Shown here: piece by piece, positions 34,615 through 42,154 of the stretch
Layout of the letters: each line of letters opens with the position of its first letter
How positions within the stretch are numbered: position 1 is the stretch's first letter
DNA from: Myxococcota bacterium
Lineage (GTDB): Bacteria; Myxococcota_A; Polyangia; JAAYKL01
Assembly: GCA_030065855.1 (NCBI GenBank)
Contig: JASJCT010000075.1
Span: 1 to 48,439 of the forward strand
Length of the DNA: 48,439 nt
Reading direction: 5' to 3'
Notes under the pieces: model-generated
Told to the model about the DNA's origin: nothing
Databases searched by the model: none
The model's input: only the letters and a program-made list of their open reading frames with translations
Position numbers and translations under genes: made by a program

Positions 34615-34857
34615 TTACTCAACACTGTAAAAGCCTTCGAGAACCTCGGTCGGCAGGGGCTCGAAAAAGGATGGCGGCACTGTGAACTGCCCCTTGGCCA
34701 GTCCGATAACCCGTTTTTTCTCCTGCTTTGGCTCGAGAAGGCGGATTTCCGCCACAGGAACATGCCGCTTGCACAGGATAATGCGCTCTCCTGGTTTCAG
34801 CCGGTTCAGATGCTTAGACAGATGGGTCTTGGCTTCGTGAATGTTGATCTCGATCAT
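34615..34857 (-). CDS. Phd/YefM-family antitoxin
   Basis: An 80-residue antitoxin. The N-terminus INIHEAKTHLSKHLNRL and the following LCKRHVPVAEI strand match the Phd/YefM DNA-binding fold; the C-terminal half (GQFTVPPSFFEPLP) would wrap the PIN toxin. The first gene of the module. A strong -35/-10 pair lies directly upstream with its predicted start at the A of the ATG, and there is no SD, so the mRNA may be leaderless. Confidence 0.9.
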   Translation of the reverse strand: MIEINIHEAKTHLSKHLNRLKPGERIILCKRHVPVAEIRLLEPKQEKKRVIGLAKGQFTVPPSFFEPLPTEVLEGFYSVE

Positions 34858-34863
34858 GACTAA

Positions 34864-34892
34864 ATAGTAACCTCAGTACATGGTCGAGTCAA
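34864..34892 (-). promoter_or_regulatory. Sigma-70-type promoter of the antitoxin-toxin module
   Basis: TTGACT (34892-34887) and TACTAT (34869-34864) are separated by exactly 17 bp. Transcription would begin about 7 nt on, at the first base of the ATG (34857). Best sigma-70 match in the window together with that at 36710. Confidence 0.65.
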
Positions 34893-35052
34893 ATAAGGGA
34901 TGCGCAGCAATAGATATTGGTGTGAGTAGCCCAAGGGGAATGACCAGGGGAAATGACTCGGACAACATTCGGGTGGAGCGAATCGTTGGATAGTTGCCTC
35001 TTTTTTGTCGTGTGTGTAGATTTTTGGCGGTTATCGCGTTGAGGGATGGATT

Positions 35053-35820
35053 ATGAAAGTTCTTTTGATCTTAAAGATGTGTTCAGTACTGTTCAGTTTC
35101 ATTATTGCTGCAGGGTGTCATTCTCACCGGGTAAGCCAGGCTATTAGGCCTGATGAAATCTCGCTTCCTGAAGATATTGTGCTGCGGAGAATCAAAAAAG
35201 ACATCTGGGTGCACACGTCTTTTTTTGAACACGAAACGTATGGCCGCGTCAGCGGCAACGGGCTTTTGATAGTCGCAGGAGACGAGGCGTGTCTGATCGA
35301 CCTACCATGGACAGACGGGCAGACCGGGGCACTTTTTGAGTGGGTCGCACAGGCGTATGGGGTGGCTATTAAAGCCGTTGTTCCGACCCATTCGCACGTT
35401 GATTGTGCCGGGGGTATTGCCGAGGCCCATCGACGCGGTGCAACTTCGTATGCCTTGGATAAAACCATCGCGCTGATGCATCGAGATGGATCCGAGCAAC
35501 CGAACGTCAGTTTTGAGGATCAGCGAACAATCAGATGTGGGGAACGGGATGTAATGCTAACGTATCCAGGTGCCGGACATACCGTAGACAACATTGTGGC
35601 CTGGGTACCTGACGACAAGGTCTTATTTGGTGGCTGTTTGGTCAAATCCCTTGAGGCAACCGGGCCTGGCAATATGGCAGATGCGAATCTGGAACATTGG
35701 CCCACGGCGCTCCAGCGAGTCAAAGATACATTCCACGAAGCAGAGACAGTTGTTCCGGGGCACGGCCCACCAGGCGGACTGGAACTCATTGACCACACGT
35801 TAAAAATTCTCAGTAAATAG
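35053..35820 (+). CDS. Subclass B1 metallo-beta-lactamase, lipoprotein
   Basis: A 255-residue zinc hydrolase. The signal ends in lipobox IIAAGC (Cys22), so it is probably membrane-anchored in the periplasm, as NDM is. All B1 zinc ligands are present: H113, H115 and D117 (HSHVD), H176 (GAGHTVDN), C195 (GGCLVK) and H237 (PGHG). Substrate-binding K198 and N207 (GNMADAN) match too. The residue after the HxHxD motif, usually Arg or Lys, is Cys118. B1 enzymes open beta-lactam rings including carbapenems; activity here is predicted, not shown. The ATG has a GAGGGATGG upstream. Two toxin-antitoxin modules flank it, suggesting an accessory region; codon use looks like that of its neighbours. Other MBL-fold enzymes are less likely given the Cys ligand. 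Confidence 0.9.
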   Translation: MKVLLILKMCSVLFSFIIAAGCHSHRVSQAIRPDEISLPEDIVLRRIKKDIWVHTSFFEHETYGRVSGNGLLIVAGDEACLIDLPWTDGQTGALFEWVAQAYGVAIKAVVPTHSHVDCAGGIAEAHRRGATSYALDKTIALMHRDGSEQPNVSFEDQRTIRCGERDVMLTYPGAGHTVDNIVAWVPDDKVLFGGCLVKSLEATGPGNMADANLEHWPTALQRVKDTFHEAETVVPGHGPPGGLELIDHTLKILSK

Positions 35821-35880
35821 CACTCTGAGTTCTAACTCGGCAGACATCTTGCTTTTGACGCAGCATTCCCGTCGTAAAGC

Positions 35881-36345
35881 TCACCCGTTCTCGGAAAGTT
35901 CTCTGGCGATCGTTTCGAGGAACTGGCGTGGGGAAATGATTTTTATCCCCATTGCCGTTATTTTCGGATGACGGTCGAGTGGCAGGATGTGCTTCTTGTC
36001 GCCACTAACAAGGTAATCGACCTGTCCGAATACTGCGGCGTCGATGATGTGACTATCTTTGGGATCGCCTGTCTCGATACCACAGGCCGGAACAGTCCCC
36101 AGATCCGTGAACCCTCCGGATAGCAAATCGATGATTTCTCTGATCTCCGGCACTGAATACCCCTTGCCGAATCGCCTGCGTGCCTTTGGGCGGTTTAGAA
36201 TTGTGGCGAGCTCATCGATAAGCTGCGCTGAAACATAAAGCTCGATCGTATCCTCAGCCGCCATTCTGAGAATCAGTGCAACCGCACCCGAAGGCTGCGC
36301 CAGGGCGCTGTAAATGACATTTGAGTCGAGAAAAACCTTAAACAT
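35881..36345 (-). CDS. PIN-domain toxin (COG1569-type)
   Basis: A 154-residue PIN-fold protein. It begins MFKVFLDSNVIYSAL with the first metal-binding Asp, has ELATILNRPKARRRFG in the middle and GDPKDSHIIDAAVFGQVDYLVSGDKK with the later acidic residues, the pattern of the 'putative toxin component, PIN family' group. It lies 12 bp after the antitoxin gene. Predicted RNase; target unknown. Confidence 0.88.
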   Translation of the reverse strand: MFKVFLDSNVIYSALAQPSGAVALILRMAAEDTIELYVSAQLIDELATILNRPKARRRFGKGYSVPEIREIIDLLSGGFTDLGTVPACGIETGDPKDSHIIDAAVFGQVDYLVSGDKKHILPLDRHPKITAMGIKIISPRQFLETIARELSENG

Positions 36346-36357
36346 ATTGGGGAGATA

Positions 36358-36651
36358 CTATCTTTTGGCCCTGCGCGCCGCCCGCGTCTCATGGACCGCT
36401 TCTTCCATTAGCGCCTCCTCGGAAACATCTTGGTTCAGCCCCTCCCGGTCGTTCATCATTTGAAGGAGCCTGTCCTTTGCCGTTTGCCTCTTTTTCTGCA
36501 GCAGCTCCAGCTCCCTCGCGAGCTCAACCGGAACAATCGCTCCGACTTCCCTGCCCTTGCGCTTCACCACAAAGCTGCTCCCACCGTACTGGACCTGATT
36601 GAGTATCTCACCCAGGCCCTTTCTAAGCTCTGCTGTTGAAATATCAATCAC
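36358..36651 (-). CDS. Phd/YefM-family antitoxin
   Basis: A 97-residue antitoxin starting at GTG 36651 with AGGAG 9 nt upstream. ISTAELRKGLGEILNQVQYGGSSFVVKR is the Phd fold; the C-terminus is helical and strongly basic at the end (TRAARRAKR). It precedes the PIN toxin. A sigma-70 promoter and two perfect inverted repeats upstream point to autorepression. Confidence 0.88.
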   Translation of the reverse strand: MIDISTAELRKGLGEILNQVQYGGSSFVVKRKGREVGAIVPVELARELELLQKKRQTAKDRLLQMMNDREGLNQDVSEEALMEEAVHETRAARRAKR

Positions 36652-36683
36652 TGGGGGTTTCTCCTATTGCGCTTTTATAAATA

Positions 36684-36708
36684 TAGATAATTATTGCATC
36701 ATTATCTA
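36684..36708. promoter_or_regulatory. Operator-like inverted repeat over the start site
   Basis: TAGATAAT (36684-36691) and ATTATCTA (36701-36708) form a perfect 8-bp inverted repeat with a 9-nt spacer. The flanks TTTATAAAT/ATTTATAAA extend the symmetry. It covers the predicted start of the antitoxin transcript, directly downstream of the -10 box, where a Phd dimer would block transcription. Confidence 0.6.
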
Positions 36709-36709
36709 A

Positions 36710-36738
36710 AATTTATAAACTTTAGTATTTTTTGTCAA
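36710..36738 (-). promoter_or_regulatory. Sigma-70-type promoter of the second toxin-antitoxin module
   Basis: Perfect TTGACA at 36738-36733 and TAAATT at 36715-36710 with a 17-bp spacer. The implied leader is about 50 nt and includes the inverted repeat at 36684-36708. Confidence 0.6.
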
Positions 36739-36750
36739 TATTCAAAATCT

Positions 36751-36771
36751 TTACAACATTAATAGTTGTAA
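36751..36771. promoter_or_regulatory. Second inverted repeat upstream of the module
   Basis: TTACAAC (36751-36757) and GTTGTAA (36765-36771) form a perfect 7-bp inverted repeat with a 7-nt spacer, 13 bp upstream of the -35 box. It resembles the palindrome at 26838 in sequence (TTACA...TGTAA). Possible second operator; function inferred. Confidence 0.4.
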
Positions 36772-36867
36772 CGGTTATATACTCCTTTCAAGTACTTGGC
36801 TCCAGGCGCGGCACCGTATCTGGACTAATGTGTCCGGATGGCTTGGATTTTTACGGTCTATGGAATG

Positions 36868-37164
36868 TCACTCAGGGATGGGTCTTAGATTGAATTCAAC
36901 GACGATGACTTCGTTTGCTGTTACTTCGATGAGGCGATACTCCGGGAAGTGGCCATCGGCCCTTGCGATAATGCGATGCTGGCCAGGTATGAGCAGGACC
37001 CCGTCAGTTTCGAACATGTGGAGGGGCCCCAGCCGTTTTTCGTCGATCTCGATGCCCGCGTATTTGGGCTCTCCAGTGAACCGCACAATGCCTCGCGGGG
37101 TTGGTTCGACTTTGGGCACCCGAACGCACGCGGTTGCAGTGATGACAGCCAGAAGAAGTAGCAC
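36868..37164 (-). CDS. PEGA-like small lipoprotein
   Basis: The longest frame starts at 37326, but its first 54 codons read through a palindromic repeat and have no protein-like features. GTG at 37164 opens a clean signal peptide (LLLLAVITATAC), giving a 98-residue lipoprotein. The rest, GIVRFTGEPKYAGIEIDEKRLG ... PGQHRIIARADGHFPEYR, matches the PEGA-type surface beta fold. The SD is weak. Binding partner unknown. Start choice is moderate. Confidence 0.6.
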   Translation of the reverse strand: MLLLLAVITATACVRVPKVEPTPRGIVRFTGEPKYAGIEIDEKRLGPLHMFETDGVLLIPGQHRIIARADGHFPEYRLIEVTANEVIVVEFNLRPIPE

Positions 37165-37182
37165 TACTCTAATAATTCCGTT

Positions 37183-37259
37183 GTAGGGCGTGGGTTTATC
37201 CCACGCCGTGCCCCGTGCGATACGACAAATACACGGCGGGGCGTAAAGCCCCGTCCTAC
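37183..37259. repeat. Palindromic repeat element with two hairpins
   Basis: Bounded by GTAGG (37183-37187) and CCTAC (37255-37259). Inside are two perfect hairpins: GGCGTGGG-TTTAT-CCCACGCC (37187-37207) and CGGGGC-GTAAA-GCCCCG (37237-37253). The layout is that of REP/BIME-type or miniature elements. It sits in the gap between the PEGA lipoprotein gene and guaB. No tyrosine-type REP transposase gene is in the window. Confidence 0.7.
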
Positions 37260-37281
37260 ACGGGGTTTCTTTGCATTCGCG

Positions 37282-37303
37282 AAAAAAACTGGGGATATCC
37301 CAG
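37282..37303 (-). terminator. Rho-independent terminator of guaB
   Basis: On the minus strand CTGGG-ATATC-CCCAG (37303-37289) is followed immediately by seven T. It lies 28 nt after the guaB stop. Best terminator in the window. Confidence 0.8.
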
Positions 37304-37330
37304 GGTTGGGGGGATTTTGACGGCATTTTA

Positions 37331-38800
37331 TTAGGGCTCGAGGCGATAGTTCGGCGCCTCCTCAGTAATAATGACGTCGTGCACGTGGCTCTCCCGCAGT
37401 CCCTGAGGTGTGGACCGGACGAAATTCGCGTGGCGGGTCCTTAAGGTGGCAATATCCCCTGACCCGGTGTATCCCATGCCCGACCGCAACCCACCGATCA
37501 TCTGAACAATGATATTAACAAGGGGACCGCGATAGGGCACCCGCCCCTCGATCCCCTCAGGGACGAGTTTGCGATCGTCTCGCGACGCTTGGAAATAGCG
37601 ATCCTTACTGCCCCGCCGCATGGCCCCAATCGATCCCATGCCGCGGTAGACCTTGTAGCTGCGCCCTTGGTAGAACACGATGTCGCCCGGGGATTCATCG
37701 GTCCCGGCAAACATGCCGCCCAGCATGACCGACTCGGCACCAGCCGCGATCGCTTTGACGATATCGCCGGAGAACTTGATGCCGCCGTCGGCAATCACGG
37801 GCACGTCGTGCTTTGACGCCTCGGCCACGCATTCCACGATGGCCGTGACCTGGGGTACGCCGACCCCAGCCACGATGCGGGTCGTACAAATAGACCCAGG
37901 ACCAATGCCCACTTTGACCGCGTCCACGCCAGCGTCAATAAGCGCCCGGCACCCATCTGCCGTGGCCACATTGCCACCAATGACCTGGCACTCGGGGTAG
38001 GTCTCTTTTATCTTTGCCACTGTTTCGAGAACTGCCTTGGTAAAGCCATGGGCCGTGTCTACCACCAGGACGTCGCACCCCTCTTCTATGAGCGCAGGCA
38101 CGCGCTCTTGGCGGTCCTTTTCCACTACCCCGACAGCGGCCCCCACGCACAAGCGGCCGAGTTGGTCCTTGGCTGCGTTGGGATTCTTTTCCGCTTTGAG
38201 CAAGTCCTTGATCGTGATCAGTCCGACCAAGTGCCCCTGGTCGTCCACGACGATGAGCTTCTCGATGCGGTGCTGGTGCAGCAGGCGCTTGCACTCGGCA
38301 GGGGGTAGGTGTTCCCGGGCTGTGATCAGATCCCGGGTCATGAGCTCAGATACCTTGAGGGATAGGTTCGTCTCAAAGCGAACGTCCCGCTGGGTAATGA
38401 TGCCCACCACGTGGTTGGTGCTCGGTTCTACCACGGGAAGACCTGAAATATCGTACTTGTGCATGGCCTGGAGGACGTCTGACAGGGGCTGATCCGGGTT
38501 CATGGTGACTGGATCGATGATCATGCCCGATTCCGACTTTTTTACCTTGCGCACTTCTCCGGCCTGCTCAGCCGGGGACATATTCTTGTGGATAATGCCA
38601 ATGCCGCCCGCCTGGGCCATGGTGATGGCCGTTGCCGCCTCGGTCACCGTATCCATGGCCGCGCTAAGCAGGGGGATGCCAATGCGAATGTCCCGGGTCA
38701 GGCGGGTCGAAACATCCACTTCTGAGGGCATAAATTCGCTGTAGCTGGGCCTTAGAAGTACGTCGTCAAATGTCAGTGCCTCGGGTATTGGGATGGTCAC
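37331..38800 (-). CDS. guaB: IMP dehydrogenase
   Basis: A 489-residue enzyme oxidising IMP to XMP with NAD, the committed step of GMP synthesis. Two CBS domains (about 95-205) lie within the TIM barrel. The catalytic Cys loop GIGPGSICTTRIVAGVGVPQ is intact, with the IADGGIKFSGD and GGMFAGTDESPG phosphate-binding segments and the YRGMGSIGAM flap region. GTG start with AGGAGG ahead. A strong terminator follows; guaA is not adjacent. Confidence 0.97.
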   Translation of the reverse strand: MTIPIPEALTFDDVLLRPSYSEFMPSEVDVSTRLTRDIRIGIPLLSAAMDTVTEAATAITMAQAGGIGIIHKNMSPAEQAGEVRKVKKSESGMIIDPVTMNPDQPLSDVLQAMHKYDISGLPVVEPSTNHVVGIITQRDVRFETNLSLKVSELMTRDLITAREHLPPAECKRLLHQHRIEKLIVVDDQGHLVGLITIKDLLKAEKNPNAAKDQLGRLCVGAAVGVVEKDRQERVPALIEEGCDVLVVDTAHGFTKAVLETVAKIKETYPECQVIGGNVATADGCRALIDAGVDAVKVGIGPGSICTTRIVAGVGVPQVTAIVECVAEASKHDVPVIADGGIKFSGDIVKAIAAGAESVMLGGMFAGTDESPGDIVFYQGRSYKVYRGMGSIGAMRRGSKDRYFQASRDDRKLVPEGIEGRVPYRGPLVNIIVQMIGGLRSGMGYTGSGDIATLRTRHANFVRSTPQGLRESHVHDVIITEEAPNYRLEP

Positions 38801-38882
38801 GGCTCCTCCTTATGGTCATTTGCCGGGTCCAATTGGGGGATGTTTTCTCTCATGTCAGACCATCAAAAGCAATATGGTTTTT

Positions 38883-39485
38883 TTACTGGAGCGACCCGCC
38901 GTCGACGAGGACACCCCGTGAAAAAATGTCCAGCACCTGGGACGCCAAGGAGCGGATATTCACGTCTCCGTCCCCGCTGCGCAGCAGGTCGTGGAGCACC
39001 TCCTTGAGCGCACCAAGCGCGGCCAGGGCTGCGAGTCGCGTGTCACACTCCCGAATAATACCCATTTCCCGTCCTAGGTTTAGGGATAGTTCAATAGTCT
39101 GGGTAATTTGTCGATAAAACCCGGCGAGCTTTTCGGCAAATCCCTTGTCAAGTCCGACCGCACCTTCGAGCAAAATCGAAAGCAGGGCCCGATTTTCCGA
39201 AAACAAGGCGATCACACCCGTGATGTTGTCCAGGAGCTGGGCCCGGACCGACGGGGCCGCAGGAGAGATGTCCACCACCCTGATTCTCTTTTTGATTTGA
39301 ACGATGAGGTAGTCGAAGAGCTCCTCAAACAGGGCCCGCTTGTTTTCAAAGTAAAGATAAAACGTGCCCCGTGCGATACCAGCGGCTTGGATGATGTTGG
39401 AAATCGACGTGGCGTGGTACCCCTGACGACCGAACAGGGTCGCCGCGTGCTCGAGGATTTGTTCTCGTCGTTCACTTGGATTCAC
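38883..39485 (-). CDS. TetR-family transcriptional regulator
   Basis: A 200-residue repressor-type regulator. Residues 1-60 form the TetR helix-turn-helix (REQILEHAATLFGRQGYHATSISNIIQAAGIARGTFYLYF); the rest is the ligand-binding helical domain. The GTG start at 39485 overlaps the PqqD-like gene, with AAGGAG about 10 nt upstream. It is the last gene of an OPT / PqqD-like / TetR unit and likely controls it or a nearby exporter; the inducer is unknown. Confidence 0.9.
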   Translation of the reverse strand: MNPSERREQILEHAATLFGRQGYHATSISNIIQAAGIARGTFYLYFENKRALFEELFDYLIVQIKKRIRVVDISPAAPSVRAQLLDNITGVIALFSENRALLSILLEGAVGLDKGFAEKLAGFYRQITQTIELSLNLGREMGIIRECDTRLAALAALGALKEVLHDLLRSGDGDVNIRSLASQVLDIFSRGVLVDGGSLQ

Positions 39486-39897
39486 AGGGTGCCGCGCTCC
39501 TTGTTGACTGTTTCTGTTCGAGCGCGACGATCGCGCCCCGGTGTAATGAGTGGATGAATTTACTTAACCGTTCATAGCGGGGTTCGATGGGGTCGCCAAA
39601 CGCCTCGTACAGCAAATCTGCAATGGCGCCCACGCTCCGCTCGCCGTCTATCAATTCCCAGGTCTTAGAGCCGAACGCGTCTAGACGAACGCGGAAATAT
39701 TTTATTTTTATGTGGGGCTGCAGGATTTTGGCGAAAAGTCCCCCTGCAAACTTGGGGCGAAGGAGCACGATGCGCCCATCCTCATCCCGCTCGTGACCGA
39801 CTGACCTCGATGGAATGAAATCGAGATAATTCGTTTCCCGCCCCTTTCCCTCGCGTGGTGGGGAACTGGAAGGATGGGGTTTCGCAAAAAGAGCCAT
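39472..39897 (-). CDS. PqqD-like domain protein
   Basis: A 141-residue protein. The stretch from FIPSRS to about residue 115 (KIKYFRVRLDAFGSKTWELIDGERSVGAIADLL) fits the PqqD / RiPP-recognition-element winged-helix fold, though more extended than free PqqD. Such domains bind leader peptides of ribosomally made peptides, and they also occur without such a pathway. No radical SAM or precursor gene is seen here. The N-terminal 25 residues are Pro/Ser-rich. No SD is seen at 39897; gap to the OPT stop is 13 bp. The 3' end overlaps the TetR gene by 14 bp. Confidence 0.65.
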   Translation of the reverse strand: MALFAKPHPSSSPPREGKGRETNYLDFIPSRSVGHERDEDGRIVLLRPKFAGGLFAKILQPHIKIKYFRVRLDAFGSKTWELIDGERSVGAIADLLYEAFGDPIEPRYERLSKFIHSLHRGAIVALEQKQSTRSAAPCESK

Positions 39898-39910
39898 TTC
39901 AGGAGGCCAA

Positions 39911-41950
39911 CTAGTTGTTTTTATTGTTAATCGCCTTCAGGGAGCCAGCTATCATGTAGTAGCCCAGGAATACGATAACCAGGGCACCGAGCCACTTCAT
40001 GCCAAACCAGTCAGGCGCGTCCTTGGCCAATTTGATATTGAGCGTGACCAGGATGGCGAGCAAGATACCCATCATTGCTTGTCCTGCCACAAAGCCAGAA
40101 GCCACCAGAAGCCCCCGATTGCTCACATCCTCCAGCTGTTTTTCTTCAGTGGCGCCCTTTTTCCTTGCCACGATAGCGCCTATCCATTGGATCAGCCCGC
40201 CGACAAAGATAGCCACGATCGTGGCAAAGGGCAGGTACATGCCCACCGCGACGAGCATGGGACTGGTCATACCCACACAGATGAGCCCCACTGCCATGAG
40301 GACGCCCATGAGAATCAGCTCCCATGGGAGGGCTCCGGAAATGATGCCCTTGGCAGTGATTGCCATCAATCCAGCTTGAGGGGCAGGCAGGAGTTCACCG
40401 CCAATACCCCCCTCAGTGGTGTTGTGTAGCAAGCTGATAACGCCCACTAGAAAGAAGGATGCCGCGACAACCCCGATAAAGCCACCTATTTCCATGCGCC
40501 AGGGCGTACCGCCGAGCATGTGGCCCACTTTCCAGTCCTGGGCCATGTCACCGGCCACACCAGCCACGCAGCAAACCACGGTCGCCACTCCCAATACGGC
40601 TATGACCCCGGCCCGCATGGACGCGCTCATGGTTACCCCATCTGACAAATATCCCCCTCCCATGCCGAGAAGGGCCAGCAGCCCCGCAGCAATGAGCAGG
40701 GTGGACAAGGTGAGACCAGACATGGGGTTGGACGAAGATCCGATGATGGACACGAGAAACCCCGAAACAGCGGCAAATAGAAATGCCATGATAGCCATGA
40801 CGATGGTCATCGTGATGGAGATGGCCAAGCTGCCGCAAAGAATGACGTACAGGCCGAGCATGGCCATCAGCATGAGACCGATAACGACGAGAACGGGTTT
40901 GATGTTCAGGTCTTTTTCCGTGCGGAGCGCCGCACTCGGGTCACTGTCCGCGCCACCACCGCTGCCCAGGGATTTGAACGAACGGCCAATGCCCGTTACC
41001 AGGCTGCTACGCATTCTAAACAGGGTATAAAACGCGCTGACAATCATGGCGCCAATGGCGATCATCCGAATGTTGCCAGCGTAGATGGCGTTGAGTCCAG
41101 CAAATCCGTTGGCGCCGTTGAACAGTCCATTCCAGTCGCCATTCGAGATCAGGCCATTGAGGGCAGTCGAGGTGCCCGCGTCGTTTGTCGTCATGACATA
41201 TAACAGCACGGGCATGAGCAGCATCCAGCCAAACACGCCGCCTGAAGCGAGGATTGCGCCGTACTTGGGGCCGATGATGTATCCAACGGCCAAAAATGCA
41301 GGGGAAGGCTCTGGGGTAAAAAACGGGAAGGCGCCGTTTGAAGCAGCGCCCAGCTTAAAGGCGCCCCGGTGGGATCCACCGATGATGGGTACACCGTTGT
41401 TATTTGTAAAAAACTCGAGAATGCCGGCCACACCCATGGCCGCGAAGACCGATCCGGCACCTGTTTGGCCGCTCTGCCCGGCCTTCACGATCTCCGTACA
41501 CGCCTGGCTTTCGGGAAACGGGAGTGATGTGTCTTCCATAAACGTGCGGCGCAAGAGGATCATTAAGAGCACGCCCAGCACGCCACCTACCGTTATCAGG
41601 GCTGTTGCCAGGAACCAAGGCCCAGTAAAGACATCCAAATTCTCCCAAGCACCTACCATGACGAATGCGGGAATGGTAAAAATCGCCCCTGCAGCGAGCG
41701 CTTCCCCCACTGCACCGGTGGTCCGGGCCATGTTCTCTTCTAAGATATTACCTTTAAATAACCTCAACACTGCCATTGAAATGACAGCCGCTGGGAAGGT
41801 CGCCGCCACTGTCATGCCGGCCTTGAGCCCGAGGTAGGTATTTGCAGCGCCCAGCACAATCGCCATCAGGGATCCGAGAATGAGCGGCGCCGCTGTGAGC
41901 TCCTTGAGCTCGGTTTTGGCATCGATGAACGGTTTATGGTCTTCGGCCAT
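39911..41950 (-). CDS. OPT-family oligopeptide transporter
   Basis: A 679-residue polytopic membrane protein with about 14-16 hydrophobic segments. The N-terminal LTAAPLILGSLMAIVLGAAN, NTYLGLKAGMTVAATFPAAV and LPFPESQACTEIVKAGQ segments mark the OPT superfamily, which imports oligopeptides or metal chelates by a proton-coupled mechanism. The ATG follows AAAGGAG. It is the first gene of a three-gene unit with a PqqD-like protein and a TetR regulator. Confidence 0.92.
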   Translation of the reverse strand: MAEDHKPFIDAKTELKELTAAPLILGSLMAIVLGAANTYLGLKAGMTVAATFPAAVISMAVLRLFKGNILEENMARTTGAVGEALAAGAIFTIPAFVMVGAWENLDVFTGPWFLATALITVGGVLGVLLMILLRRTFMEDTSLPFPESQACTEIVKAGQSGQTGAGSVFAAMGVAGILEFFTNNNGVPIIGGSHRGAFKLGAASNGAFPFFTPEPSPAFLAVGYIIGPKYGAILASGGVFGWMLLMPVLLYVMTTNDAGTSTALNGLISNGDWNGLFNGANGFAGLNAIYAGNIRMIAIGAMIVSAFYTLFRMRSSLVTGIGRSFKSLGSGGGADSDPSAALRTEKDLNIKPVLVVIGLMLMAMLGLYVILCGSLAISITMTIVMAIMAFLFAAVSGFLVSIIGSSSNPMSGLTLSTLLIAAGLLALLGMGGGYLSDGVTMSASMRAGVIAVLGVATVVCCVAGVAGDMAQDWKVGHMLGGTPWRMEIGGFIGVVAASFFLVGVISLLHNTTEGGIGGELLPAPQAGLMAITAKGIISGALPWELILMGVLMAVGLICVGMTSPMLVAVGMYLPFATIVAIFVGGLIQWIGAIVARKKGATEEKQLEDVSNRGLLVASGFVAGQAMMGILLAILVTLNIKLAKDAPDWFGMKWLGALVIVFLGYYMIAGSLKAINNKNN

Positions 41951-42154
41951 GACTGGGCTCCTTTAATAGAAGAAAAACAGCTTTTATCGCACAATATGTG
42001 TGGAGAGACTATATGGAGCCGGCCATGATGTCTATATTAACTGTTAATAAATAAATAATCCGTCAACTTCAATTAATATCGGTTAATTTCAGTTTGTTTT
42101 TCGACTTTTTGCCCTGCCCGTGTACTATTTTTAAGTAAAGAGATTTTTATAGAA

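Noticed and set aside
35053..35820. Glyoxalase II or other non-lactamase MBL-fold enzyme
   Set aside because: The Cys zinc ligand in GGCLVK, the GNMADAN segment and the PGHG ligand are specific to subclass B1 beta-lactamases.
37164..37326. N-terminal 54-residue extension of the PEGA-like lipoprotein
   Set aside because: It is encoded by the palindromic repeat, precedes a normal signal peptide and contains no protein-like features.
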